Shown in pieces: positions 7,322 to 15,396 of a stretch of DNA of 23,338 bases. Each line of letters opens with the position of its first letter. Within the stretch, counting starts at the first letter, position 1. The stretch is from an uncultured Oscillospiraceae bacterium (lineage in GTDB: Bacteria > Bacillota > Clostridia > Oscillospirales > Ruminococcaceae). The notes beneath the pieces are model-generated. The model saw only the letters and a list, made by a program, of their open reading frames with translations. It was not told the origin of the DNA and did not search any database. A program made the position numbers and the translations under genes. The stretch covers positions 1 to 23,338 of the forward strand of contig CAJTSP010000029.1 in assembly GCA_910578965.1 (NCBI GenBank), written 5' to 3'.

Positions 7322-8242
7322 ATGCTTAAATACACCCTAAAGCGGGTTCTGCTGCTGATCCCAACCATCATCGGAATTACGCTTTTTATCTACCTGATCA
7401 TGTCGCTTGTCCCCGGCGACCCTGTGGAGATGCTTTCGCCGCTGGAGGCAACGTTCGAAGAAAAAGAGGCGCTGCGGGCCGAGCTTGGGCTGGACAAGCC
7501 GATCCTGGTGCAGTATGCAAATTACATGTGGAACGTCCTGCACGGCGATTTTGGGGTGTCCTGGTTTACCAAGCAGCCCGTAATCAACGAAATCAGCAAC
7601 CGGATGCCGTATACCCTTACCCTCGGCGTCCTCTCAACCCTGATTGCGAGCCTGATCAGTATCCCCCTGGGCACCCTCACCGCAGTAAAGCACAACAGCC
7701 TGCCGGACTATGCTATCACCTTCCTGTGCCTGCTCCTGGCCGCGATGCCGGGCTTTTGGCTCGGCCTTTTGCTGCAAATCTACCTCAGCCTGCAGGCCGG
7801 CTGGTTCCCGGCCTACGGGGTTGGCACCATGCAGCACTATGTGCTGCCGGTCATTGCGGTCTGCGCGGCAAGCGTGGCCACCAACATCCGCTCTACCCGC
7901 ACCTGGGTGCTGGATGTTATCCGGTCGGACTATGTGCGCACGGCGCGGGCAAAGGGCGCCAGCGAAATCATTGTGATTATGAAGCATGCGCTGCGCAACG
8001 CGCTTTTGCCCATCGTAACCGGCTTTGGCTCCTCCTTTGCGATGGTTCTTGGCAGCTCGGTGGTTATCGAAACGGTCTTCGCCATCCCCGGCACCAGCAC
8101 CTATTTGACCAGCGCGGTAAAAACGCGGGATATGCCGATTATTATGGGATGTATCCTCGTTATCTCGATCTTTGTCGGTATCGTCAACCTTCTGGTCGAT
8201 CTGACCTATTCGGTGATCGACCCGCGGGTCAAGTATGAATAA
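7322..8242 (+). CDS. ABC importer permease 1 (DppB/OppB type)
   Basis: A 306-residue integral membrane permease of the binding-protein-dependent family. It begins MLKYTLKRVLLLIPTIIGI, the typical first transmembrane helix of DppB proteins, has a large external loop with LGLDKPI and about six membrane segments. The cytoplasmic EAA-type loop that docks the ATPase includes ARAKGAS at residues 208-214. It ends with YSVIDPRVKY, the usual DppB C-terminus. AGGAGG at 7310-7315 sets the start six bases downstream. The next permease gene begins 16 bases after its stop, so the two form the membrane channel together. Confidence 0.92.
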   Translation: MLKYTLKRVLLLIPTIIGITLFIYLIMSLVPGDPVEMLSPLEATFEEKEALRAELGLDKPILVQYANYMWNVLHGDFGVSWFTKQPVINEISNRMPYTLTLGVLSTLIASLISIPLGTLTAVKHNSLPDYAITFLCLLLAAMPGFWLGLLLQIYLSLQAGWFPAYGVGTMQHYVLPVIAVCAASVATNIRSTRTWVLDVIRSDYVRTARAKGASEIIVIMKHALRNALLPIVTGFGSSFAMVLGSSVVIETVFAIPGTSTYLTSAVKTRDMPIIMGCILVISIFVGIVNLLVDLTYSVIDPRVKYE

Positions 8243-8258
8243 GGGCGGAGGTGAAGGT

Positions 8259-9170
8259 ATGAACACACAAAATGTGGCGGCCGCTTCCTCCACAAAAGCA
8301 GGACAGCCGTTCAGGCCAAGCAAAAAGGGCCGTTTCAAGCTGATTTGGAAACGCTACAGGCGCAACAAGCTGGCCATGCTCGGCATGGTGGTGCTCCTTG
8401 CCCTGCTGGCTGCCGTTTTCAGCGCTCCGCTCTATCTCGACTACCAGGAGGCCATCACCCAGCACATCGTCGACGCCTTTGCAAAGCCCGGCAGCGACGG
8501 GCACATTTTTGGCACCGACCAGCTCGGCCGCGACCTTTTGGCCCGGATCATTTACGGAGGCCGGATCACCCTCGGCGCCGGCCTTGCCACCGTAGCCCTC
8601 TCGTTTGTGGGCGGGGTTGCGCTGGGCGGGATTGCCGGCTATTTTGGCGGCAAGGTAGACAACATCGTCATGCGCCTGTGCGACATGCTGATGGCGATTC
8701 CCGGCACCATGCTTGCGATGGCGCTTGTTGCGGCGCTCGGCGCCGGCCTGGACAAGCTGCTGATCTCGCTCGCCATCGTGCAGATCCCCAGCAGCGCGCG
8801 CACGGTGCGGGCCGCCATTATGAACCTGCGCAACTCCGAGTTTATCGAGGCGGCAAGATGCTACGGCACTGGCAGCGGCCGGATCATCGCCAAGCACCTT
8901 TTGCCAAACATCCTTGGCCCGCTGATTGTTACGACCTTTATGCACCTTGGCAGCATCATCCTGTGCATTGCCGCAATGGGGTTCCTTGGCATCGGCGTCC
9001 AGGCGCCCACGCCGGAGTGGGGCAGCATTATCTCCGAAAACCAGAGCAATATCCGCTATTACCCCTATCTCGGCCTGATCCCCGGCCTTTTTATTATGAT
9101 TTCCGTGCTTAGCCTGAACTTTATCGGCGACGGCCTGCGTGACGCGCTTGACCCGAAAATGAAGAATTGA
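8259..9170 (+). CDS. ABC importer permease 2 (DppC/OppC type)
   Basis: A 303-residue permease of the DppC/OppC family, with the characteristic N-terminal block (KRYRRNKLAMLGMVVLLAL) forming the first helix. It then has HIFGTDQLGRDLLARIIYGG, the DppC fingerprint, and an EAA loop with EAARCYG at residues 197-203. It ends with LRDALDPKMKN as in family members. ATG at 8259 is chosen over ATG at 8235 because GGAGG at 8247-8251 lies between them at correct spacing and the later start avoids overlap with the previous stop. It pairs with permease 1. Confidence 0.92.
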   Translation: MNTQNVAAASSTKAGQPFRPSKKGRFKLIWKRYRRNKLAMLGMVVLLALLAAVFSAPLYLDYQEAITQHIVDAFAKPGSDGHIFGTDQLGRDLLARIIYGGRITLGAGLATVALSFVGGVALGGIAGYFGGKVDNIVMRLCDMLMAIPGTMLAMALVAALGAGLDKLLISLAIVQIPSSARTVRAAIMNLRNSEFIEAARCYGTGSGRIIAKHLLPNILGPLIVTTFMHLGSIILCIAAMGFLGIGVQAPTPEWGSIISENQSNIRYYPYLGLIPGLFIMISVLSLNFIGDGLRDALDPKMKN

Positions 9171-9179
9171 GGGAGCCAA

Positions 9180-10160
9180 ATGGAAAAAATACTTGAGATC
9201 AAAAACCTGAAGGTGCAGTACAACACCGATGAGGCCGTGGTGTATGCGCTGAACGATTTTTCGCTTGATCTAAACAAGGGCCAGATTCTCGGCGTCGTAG
9301 GCGAGACCGGCGCGGGCAAAACGACGATGGCGCTGAGCATTATGAACCTTTTGCCCGAGCGCGTGGCCGAGATTACCGGCGGCAGCATCCGCTATCGGGG
9401 CGAAAAGGTTTTTGAGATGTCCAAAAAGCAGTTGCGGGAGCTGCGCGGCGCAGAGGTCTCGATGATCTTTCAGGACCCGATGACCAGCCTGAACCCGGTA
9501 ATGACCGTCGGCGATCAGATCGACGAGGTGCTGAAGCTGCACAACCCCGATATGTCCAAGCAGCGGCGGGACGAAAAGGTAGCGGAAATTCTTACCCTGG
9601 TGGGCATCCCGCCTGAGCGCAGCATTCAGTTCCCACACCAGTTCTCCGGCGGGATGAAGCAGCGCGTGGTAATTGCGATGGCGCTTGTGGCCGAGCCGAA
9701 CCTACTGCTGGCAGACGAGCCGACCACCGCGCTGGACGTTACCATCCAGGCGCAGATCCTCACCCTGATGAAGAACCTTCAGGAAAAGTTTGGCACGTCC
9801 ATGATTCTGATTACCCACGACCTTGGCATTGTGGCGGAATTCTGCGAGGACGTTGCCGTTGTATACGGCGGCGAGGTAATCGAGCGCGGTACGGTAGAGC
9901 AGGTGTTTGCCCGCACGGCAAACCATCCCTATACCGACAGCCTGTTCAAGTGTATCCCGGACCTGACCGGCAGCGTAAGCCGGCTAACCCCCATCCCGGG
10001 GTTTGTGCTGGACTCCCGTACAGCCCCTCCCGGCTGCCCCTTTGCAGACCGCTGCGGTAGCTGTACCGAACGGTGCAGGGCCGAGAAACCCCTTGTGCAT
10101 TATGTGGAGGATGGCCATTACATCAAGTGCCATCTCTATGAAAATGAGGTGAGCAAATGA
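9180..10160 (+). CDS. ABC importer ATPase 1 (DppD/OppD type)
   Basis: A 326-residue ATP-binding subunit. Walker A is GETGAGKTT at residues 41-49, a Q-loop QDPMTSLNP follows, the ABC signature FSGGMKQR starts at residue 155, Walker B ends with D179-E180, and the switch His is H213 in THDLG. The C-terminal oligopeptide-transporter extension carries PPGCPFADRCGSCTERC, the cysteine-rich motif that binds an iron-sulfur cluster in characterised DppD/DppF proteins. It starts nine bases after the permease and overlaps the next ATPase by four bases (ATGA), which indicates translational coupling. It powers import together with the second ATPase. Confidence 0.93.
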   Translation: MEKILEIKNLKVQYNTDEAVVYALNDFSLDLNKGQILGVVGETGAGKTTMALSIMNLLPERVAEITGGSIRYRGEKVFEMSKKQLRELRGAEVSMIFQDPMTSLNPVMTVGDQIDEVLKLHNPDMSKQRRDEKVAEILTLVGIPPERSIQFPHQFSGGMKQRVVIAMALVAEPNLLLADEPTTALDVTIQAQILTLMKNLQEKFGTSMILITHDLGIVAEFCEDVAVVYGGEVIERGTVEQVFARTANHPYTDSLFKCIPDLTGSVSRLTPIPGFVLDSRTAPPGCPFADRCGSCTERCRAEKPLVHYVEDGHYIKCHLYENEVSK

Positions 10161-11113
10161 GCGGAACCCTGATCGAGGCCGTAAACCTTAAAAAGTACTT
10201 CCACACCAATGCCGGCGTTGTCCATGCGGTGGACGATGTGTCCTTTACGATCAACCCGGGCGAAACGCTGGGGGTTGTCGGCGAATCCGGCTGCGGGAAA
10301 TCCACGCTTGGCCGGGCGCTGATACGTCTGTACGACCCGACCGAAGGCAAGGTGCTGTACCGCGGGGAGGATATTGCCGCCATGGGCAAAGAGGAGTTCC
10401 GCAAGGTACAAAAACGGATGCAGATGATTTTTCAGGACCCATACTCCTCCATCAACCCGCATTTTTCGGTGGGCGAAACGATCCTGGACCCGCTGAAGGT
10501 ATCCAAAACCATTGCCGACAAGGGCGAGCGGCTGGCAAAGGTGGCCGAAACGATGGAGCTCTGCGGCCTGCCGGAACGCTATTTCAACACCTACCCGCAC
10601 GAGCTGGACGGCGGGCGGCGGCAGCGGGTCGGCCTGGCGCGCGCGCTTGTCCTCAACCCGGAATTCATCGTTTGCGACGAGCCGGTTTCCGCGCTCGATG
10701 TATCGATCCAGGCCCAGATCCTCAACCTGTTGATGGACCTGCAGGAGCAGCGCGGGATCGCGTATATGTTTATTACGCACGACCTGTGCGTTGTACGCCA
10801 CATCAGCCACGACATCATGGTGATGTATATGGGCCAGGTGGTGGAATATGCGCCGCGGGACGAGCTGTTCCAGCATCATGTCCATCCGTATACGGTCGGC
10901 CTGCTCAACGCCATCCCAACCGTCGACCTGGCCAAGCGCAGCCGGGAGCGGCACCTGCTCACCGGCGAGGTATCCAACCCCATCGACCCGGCGCCCGGCT
11001 GCCGCTTTGCAAGCCGCTGCCCCTATGCATCAGAGAAATGCATGCAGCCGCAAAAGCTGGCCGAGGTTGCGCCAAACCATTTTGTGGCCTGCCATGAGTG
11101 CACAAAACAATAA
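10157..11113 (+). CDS. ABC importer ATPase 2 (DppF/OppF type)
   Basis: A 318-residue ATP-binding subunit. Walker A is GESGCGKST at residues 42-50, and the Q-loop QDPYSSINPHF is typical of DppF/OppF. The signature reads LDGGRRQR rather than LSGGQRQR, a variant I associate with many Firmicutes DppF proteins, so it need not mean loss of function. Walker B VCDEPVSALD and a switch His in THDLCV are intact. The C-terminus holds PGCRFASRCPYASEKC, the same cysteine cluster as in ATPase 1. It completes a five-part importer (one binding protein, two permeases, two ATPases). Confidence 0.93.
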   Translation: MSGTLIEAVNLKKYFHTNAGVVHAVDDVSFTINPGETLGVVGESGCGKSTLGRALIRLYDPTEGKVLYRGEDIAAMGKEEFRKVQKRMQMIFQDPYSSINPHFSVGETILDPLKVSKTIADKGERLAKVAETMELCGLPERYFNTYPHELDGGRRQRVGLARALVLNPEFIVCDEPVSALDVSIQAQILNLLMDLQEQRGIAYMFITHDLCVVRHISHDIMVMYMGQVVEYAPRDELFQHHVHPYTVGLLNAIPTVDLAKRSRERHLLTGEVSNPIDPAPGCRFASRCPYASEKCMQPQKLAEVAPNHFVACHECTKQ

Positions 11114-11134
11114 CAAGACGAAAGGGTGAAACGG

Positions 11135-12265
11135 ATGACCGGCACACGCGAGGTTGCGTGGCGCCAGCTTACGCTGGGCCATCTGTCGCGCAACAAGTTC
11201 TGGGGTGAGGACCCCGACACGCAGTACCATTCGGTCGTGGCATCCTCTACGCTGCTGCGGGACGGCGATATCAACATCCTGGTTGACCCAACCCTGCCCG
11301 CGGGCGAGATGGAACGCCGTTTGCGGCTGTACTGCGGCCTTGGCCTGGAGGATATTGACATTGTATTTGCAACGCACTTTCATACCGACCACCGGGTCGA
11401 CGCAGAAAAATACCCCCGCGCAAAGCTGTATATGTCTGCGGAGTCGGTCCAGGATGTTGCAAGCCTGCGCAAGCAGGGCGGCCCTTTTGCGGACGCTTTT
11501 TTGAACGGCGCCGTATACGATTTTATGCCCGCCCCCCGGCAGCTATCCCCCGGGGTTACGGTATGCCCCCTTGCCGGGCACACCCTGGGGCTTGCGGGCC
11601 TTGTTTTTTCCAGCGGCGGCAAAAGGGTCCTTTTGGCCGGCGACACCATTATGAACCGGGAATTTTACCACGCCCGCGAGGGCTACTTTATCGATGCCAG
11701 CCAGCAAAAAACCGCCGCCTCCATGAACTGGGCCGCAGAGCATGCGGACATCATTGTCCCCGGCCATGGCGACTGGTTTTTTGCCAATGAAACCAACGAA
11801 AGCACGCTTAAATACAGAAAGCTGAACCTCTGCGCAGACGGTGAGGAAACGGCGGTGCTTGTGCAGGCAGGCAGCGAAAACATCCTTATCAACCCGGCCC
11901 TGAAAGGCCCGTTGCTGCGGCAGGCGCTCTACGATGCAAGAGGGCTTGACCCTGCGGATATCACGCGGGTGATCTGCCTGAAAAACGACCCGCAGCATAT
12001 GCTGGACCTGCCGGTAATGAAAAACGCACAGGCTTACCTGCCAGAATTTGAGGCTGCCCGGCAGGGCGACCCCAGCTTCCCCGTCTGGGAAAAGGTCCCC
12101 GGAATCCCCATTGAAATCATCGAGATCGAATCCTGCGCCGTCTGCCTGTTTGAAAGCGGCGGGCACAGGGTCTCGGTAGCCTCCGGGTGCTGCAGCGAGC
12201 AGCGTTTGGCCGATCTGGGCGTACAGGTATCCTTCCAGGGCGGCAGGGTATCCATCCTCGGATAA
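11135..12265 (+). CDS. metallo-beta-lactamase-fold hydrolase with a degenerate second domain
   Basis: A 376-residue soluble protein. The N-terminal half has an intact di-metal MBL site: H81-F-H83-T-D85-H86, then GHTLGL, AGDT, and PGHGDWF for the remaining ligands. Family members hydrolyse lactones, thioesters, cyclic amides or phosphoesters. The C-terminal part (from about residue 240) repeats the opening strands: ENILINPAL mirrors INILVDPTL, and L-K-N-D-P-Q-H at 282-288 sits where the metal motif T-H-F-H-T-D-H sits at 80-86, with ligands lost. It therefore appears to be an internal duplication with a dead second copy. ATG at 11135 is chosen because AAAGGGTGA precedes it; GTG at 11126 is the alternative. 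It follows the ATPase gene closely, within the transporter operon. Confidence 0.8.
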   Translation: MTGTREVAWRQLTLGHLSRNKFWGEDPDTQYHSVVASSTLLRDGDINILVDPTLPAGEMERRLRLYCGLGLEDIDIVFATHFHTDHRVDAEKYPRAKLYMSAESVQDVASLRKQGGPFADAFLNGAVYDFMPAPRQLSPGVTVCPLAGHTLGLAGLVFSSGGKRVLLAGDTIMNREFYHAREGYFIDASQQKTAASMNWAAEHADIIVPGHGDWFFANETNESTLKYRKLNLCADGEETAVLVQAGSENILINPALKGPLLRQALYDARGLDPADITRVICLKNDPQHMLDLPVMKNAQAYLPEFEAARQGDPSFPVWEKVPGIPIEIIEIESCAVCLFESGGHRVSVASGCCSEQRLADLGVQVSFQGGRVSILG

Positions 12266-12344
12266 GATTACTGTTCCGAGGAGTGCCCAAGCGCGCATGC
12301 CCGGCACTGCCGCGTGCGAGCAACAAAAGAAAGGACAGCAATTT

Positions 12345-14372
12345 ATGAGCAAACCGTATTGGTGGCAGGACCGTGCCTGGAGGATTGTCCAGACCAACCT
12401 GCGCGAGATCGACATGGCGGATATGGACGCGGCGCAGTATGTCCGGGAGCTCCGTGAGTTCAACGCCAACACCGTTATTATCAATACCGGCGGGATCGTT
12501 GCCAGCTACAGCTCCCGCATCCCCTACCAAACGCCAAACCGGTACATGACCGGCGACGACCTGAAAACGGTGGTAAAGGCCTGCAAGGACGCCGGCATCC
12601 GGGTTATCAGCCGGGTAGATTTTTCCAAGGTGCGCACCCCGCTTTATGAGCAGCATCCGGAATGGGCCTATCTAAGCCCCAAGGGGGAGATTATCAATTA
12701 CCACGGCCTGATCCACGTATGCTTCAACAGCGAGTACCAGCAAACGACCGCGCTGGATATCCTGCGCGAGATCATCCGGGAAATCGACCCGGACGGCATC
12801 TTCTTAAATATGGGCGGATACTCGGTGGCGCTGGATTATACCAGGGGCTACCAGGGCATCTGCCAGTGCGAAAACTGCCGCAAGCGGTTTGGCGAGATGT
12901 TCGGCCTTGACCTTCCGACAAAGGACGACCCCGACGACCCGGTATACCAAAAATACAAGCGGTTCCAGGAGCTTACCGTGGGCGCGTACCATAAAGCCAT
13001 CAAGGAGCTGATTGCGCAGGAAAAACCCGATCTGCTCTTTTTCCCCATCGATATGCTGCGCGGCGAGATCGGCACCTTTTTTGACGGGGCAGACCGGAAC
13101 AACTATATGTACAAGGGCTCCGAGCTCCTCAAGCTGGAAAAATACTCCAGCCCCGATAAGGTTGCCTCGGTCACCAGCGTGGATTTTATCGACATGTGGT
13201 ACCGCCACGCGGCCGTCTCGCCCCACGAGCAGGAGCTGCGCCTTGCCCAGATGCTGGCAAACGGCGGTTTTGCCGATTTTTACCAGGTGGGCCGCCTGGA
13301 CAACCACCCGGATAAATCCGGCTATGCGGCCCTAAAAAAGATGTTCCGCTACCATCTGGAGCACGAGGAGGATTACCACGCCAACCTCTCTGCCGCAGAC
13401 ATCGCGCTTATCTGCCCCAGGGAAACCTACTGGAGCAAGGGCGAGCTTGGCTTTCCCGCAGAATACTACGGCTGGTACCACCTGCTGACCCAGCAGCATT
13501 ATCTCTTTGACTGCATCAGGATGAACGCGCTGGAGCTTGTTTCGCTAAAAAAATACAAAACGGTTATCCTACCGGACATCCAGAACGTAAGCGATGCCGC
13601 AGCGGCGATGCTGGACGCCTTTGCCGCCGCCGGCGGCACGGTTATTGCCACCGGGGAAACCGCCCTGTGGGACGAGCAGCGCAAAAAACGCCGGGGCATC
13701 GCTTTGCAGTGCCTCGGCATCGAGAAGCTGGGCTATATCGGCCGCGGCTATCTGTCCGCCTACTTTGAGATTGGCGGCAGCAGGGAGCTGTTCCCCCGGT
13801 TTGCCGATACCGAGTGGATCTACCTGCACGATGTCTACTGCTATGCAGAATACAAGCCAAGCGTCCGGCAATACATGCGGTTTATCCCGCCGCACCGCCA
13901 CTCGCCTCCGGAGGACGCCTATCCCACGAGCATTACCGAATATCCTGCCTTTACGGTCAGCCCGGCCGGAAAAGGCCGCGGCGTATATATCCCCTGGAAG
14001 CCGGGCGCAGACCATTACCGGTTCGGCTTCCCGCACATGGGCAATTTTATGGCGGACCTTCTGGAGCAGGTCCTGGGGGTCGAGCATGTAACGGGCAACC
14101 TGCCGGAGATGGTCGAGGTGGAGCATACCGTGCGGAGGGACGGCAGCATGGATTATGTGCATCTCATCAACTACACCGGCCACAGCCTGAGGTCTTATTT
14201 CCGCCCGGTCCCCCTGCATGGCCTGGAGATCGGGCTTGCCTGGAAAAAGCCGGCCCCCAAGGCTGTTTTCAGCATGGTTCGGCAGGCGCCCGTGCGGTTT
14301 GTATGCGAGGCGGGGATCCTGCGCCTTTTTGTGGATGAGCTGGAGCTTTTCGAGGCGATCCGGATAGGCTGA
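12345..14372 (+). CDS. GH42-like putative glycoside hydrolase (GHL6 type), copy A
   Basis: A 675-residue cytoplasmic protein with an N-terminal TIM-barrel domain resembling hypothetical glycosyl hydrolase family 6 (GHL6) and a middle domain like the GH42 trimerisation (glutaminase-like) domain: ADIALICPRETYW, later YKTVILPDIQNVSD and AAGGTVIATGE. C126, C173, C175 and C178 (CxCxxC in GICQCENC) have the spacing of the four cysteines that bind zinc in GH42 beta-galactosidases. The strand DGIFLNMGGYS lacks the usual GH42 Asn-Glu acid/base pair, so catalysis is unproven. AAAGGA at 12330-12335 selects ATG 12345. It is paralogous to the gene at 15397, with near-identical openings (RIVQTNLREID versus RMVQNNLRDID). 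It probably acts on the imported compound. Confidence 0.75.
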   Translation: MSKPYWWQDRAWRIVQTNLREIDMADMDAAQYVRELREFNANTVIINTGGIVASYSSRIPYQTPNRYMTGDDLKTVVKACKDAGIRVISRVDFSKVRTPLYEQHPEWAYLSPKGEIINYHGLIHVCFNSEYQQTTALDILREIIREIDPDGIFLNMGGYSVALDYTRGYQGICQCENCRKRFGEMFGLDLPTKDDPDDPVYQKYKRFQELTVGAYHKAIKELIAQEKPDLLFFPIDMLRGEIGTFFDGADRNNYMYKGSELLKLEKYSSPDKVASVTSVDFIDMWYRHAAVSPHEQELRLAQMLANGGFADFYQVGRLDNHPDKSGYAALKKMFRYHLEHEEDYHANLSAADIALICPRETYWSKGELGFPAEYYGWYHLLTQQHYLFDCIRMNALELVSLKKYKTVILPDIQNVSDAAAAMLDAFAAAGGTVIATGETALWDEQRKKRRGIALQCLGIEKLGYIGRGYLSAYFEIGGSRELFPRFADTEWIYLHDVYCYAEYKPSVRQYMRFIPPHRHSPPEDAYPTSITEYPAFTVSPAGKGRGVYIPWKPGADHYRFGFPHMGNFMADLLEQVLGVEHVTGNLPEMVEVEHTVRRDGSMDYVHLINYTGHSLRSYFRPVPLHGLEIGLAWKKPAPKAVFSMVRQAPVRFVCEAGILRLFVDELELFEAIRIG

Positions 14373-14383
14373 GGGGCAAGGTA

Positions 14384-14412
14384 TTGACGAAACCCTAAAT
14401 TAAAGGTACATT
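14384..14412 (+). promoter_or_regulatory. promoter of the GntR regulator gene
   Basis: TTGACG at 14384-14389, a 17-base spacer and TACATT at 14407-14412 lie about 50 bases before the regulator gene. No copy of the ATTGTATACAAT palindrome is present here, so direct autorepression through that site is not indicated. Confidence 0.55.
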
Positions 14413-14463
14413 TATTGTGAGATTGAAAAGCGTCGTAAAATGTGATGGTTGGGGTTTGATTTT

Positions 14464-15153
14464 ATGGGAACGCAGCAGGCAAAAACACCGGTTGGAACGC
14501 AAAAAAATACAAATGACGTTACCACGCAGCAGATTGTAAACGGCGTGCTGCATCTGATCCATCAGGGCGTGTTCCGCCCGGGAACGCCGATTCGGGAGAT
14601 CGAGCTCTGCAAGCGCTTTAAGGTCAGCCGCACGCCGGTACGCGAGGCGCTGCGCCTGTTGCAGAACAACGGCGTCGTGGAATACATCCCGCGCTGCGGC
14701 GTGCAGGTGGTGGACCTCACAGAGCAGGACCTCGCCTACATCACGGATACCCGCACGGTTTTAGAGGTGCTGAGCGCCCGCGAGGCCGCGCTGTGCATTA
14801 CGCCGGAGCAGGTAGAGGAGCTGCGCCGGATCAACCGGGAGCTCCTTGCACAGAAAGAAACCGGGCTTGGCGGCAAGCTGGACGGCAGCTTTCACATGAT
14901 GATTGCGCGCTTCAGCGGGAATCCCTGCCTTGTCGAGTACATCCGCAACCTTTTGATGCGCCAGGCGCTGTTTGCTTCCACCATCCCCATGCAGCCGCAG
15001 CGGATCGTCTGCGCATACGAGGAGCATGAGGCGATTATCCGGGGGCTGGAGCTGCAGGACCCGGAGCTTGCCGCCATGCAGGCCCATATCCATTTCCATA
15101 CGAGCCAGCGCTCCCTGCAAAACAAGCTTCATAAATACCTTAAGGCAAAATAG
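14464..15153 (+). CDS. GntR-family transcription regulator, FadR/FCD subfamily
   Basis: A 229-residue DNA-binding regulator. A winged helix occupies about residues 18-85 (LCKRFKVSRTPVREALRLLQ, the typical GntR recognition region). The FCD effector domain follows, with metal ligands at D140, H144 (LDGSFH), H188 (YEEH) and H208 (MQAH). FCD proteins usually sense small carboxylates or sugar acids. ATG at 14464 is preferred to TTG at 14449; the ribosome site GGTTGGGG is weak, implying low expression. It sits between the two operons whose promoters carry a TTGTATACAA operator, the core bound by Bacillus GntR, a member of the same subfamily, so it is the likely repressor of both and of the PH gene. 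It has its own promoter and terminator. Confidence 0.9.
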   Translation: MGTQQAKTPVGTQKNTNDVTTQQIVNGVLHLIHQGVFRPGTPIREIELCKRFKVSRTPVREALRLLQNNGVVEYIPRCGVQVVDLTEQDLAYITDTRTVLEVLSAREAALCITPEQVEELRRINRELLAQKETGLGGKLDGSFHMMIARFSGNPCLVEYIRNLLMRQALFASTIPMQPQRIVCAYEEHEAIIRGLELQDPELAAMQAHIHFHTSQRSLQNKLHKYLKAK

Positions 15154-15170
15154 GGGCCGGCAGGCCCCCC

Positions 15171-15213
15171 GCCCGCTGCCATGCGGCCAAGCATCGGCAG
15201 CGGGCATTTTTTA
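15171..15213 (+). terminator. intrinsic terminator of the GntR gene
   Basis: GCCCGCTGCC at 15171-15180 pairs with GGCAGCGGGC at 15196-15205. Inside it ATGC (15181-15184) pairs with GCAT (15191-15194), leaving a GGCCAA loop and one bulged C. ATTTTTTAT follows. It separates the regulator transcript from the enzyme operon, which has its own promoter about 70 bases downstream. Confidence 0.88.
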
Positions 15214-15280
15214 TGCCTTTTTGAAAGCACTTTGGAAAAAACGACGGATTTTCCCCTTGATTTTTATAAAAGATGGCAAA

Positions 15281-15309
15281 TGGACAAAAAGGGATGGATG
15301 GAGTATAAT
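15281..15309 (+). promoter_or_regulatory. promoter of the enzyme operon
   Basis: TGGACA at 15281-15286, exactly 17 bases, then a perfect TATAAT at 15304-15309. The -10 box overlaps the operator palindrome beginning at 15308. The predicted leader is about 80 bases. This is the strongest promoter match in the window. Confidence 0.82.
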
Positions 15310-15319
15310 TGTATACAAT
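15308..15319. promoter_or_regulatory. GntR-type operator, enzyme operon
   Basis: ATTGTATACAAT, a perfect palindrome identical to the one at 5444-5455, placed over the -10 and start site. Identity of a 12-base palindrome at two promoter positions ten kilobases apart is strong evidence for one regulator. Confidence 0.78.
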
Positions 15320-15370
15320 ATATCAAATATATCTCGGTATTGCAGGGCAATAACGGGTTTTTTGGTAAAA

Positions 15371-15382
15371 ATTGTATTCAAA
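15371..15382. promoter_or_regulatory. possible secondary operator in the enzyme-operon leader
   Basis: ATTGTATTCAAA differs from the operator core TTGTATACAA by one base. It lies 52 bases between centres downstream of the primary site (about five helical turns apart) and just before the ribosome site, so cooperative looping or a roadblock is possible. As a single near-match in AT-rich DNA it is only suggestive. Confidence 0.35.
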
Positions 15383-15396
15383 TTGGAGGATTCGGC

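Noticed and set aside
9857..9867. TTGTATACGG inside the first ATPase gene, plus other GTATAC hexamers in coding sequence (for example 4828, 10886, 11512)
   Set aside because: These are explained by Val-Tyr and similar codons, lack the flanking palindrome bases and are not near promoters.
15181..15396. Upstream extension of the GH42-like copy B gene
   Set aside because: It would begin in the terminator hairpin and read through the promoter and operator; the ATG at 15397 has TTGGAGGA directly before it and matches the start of copy A.
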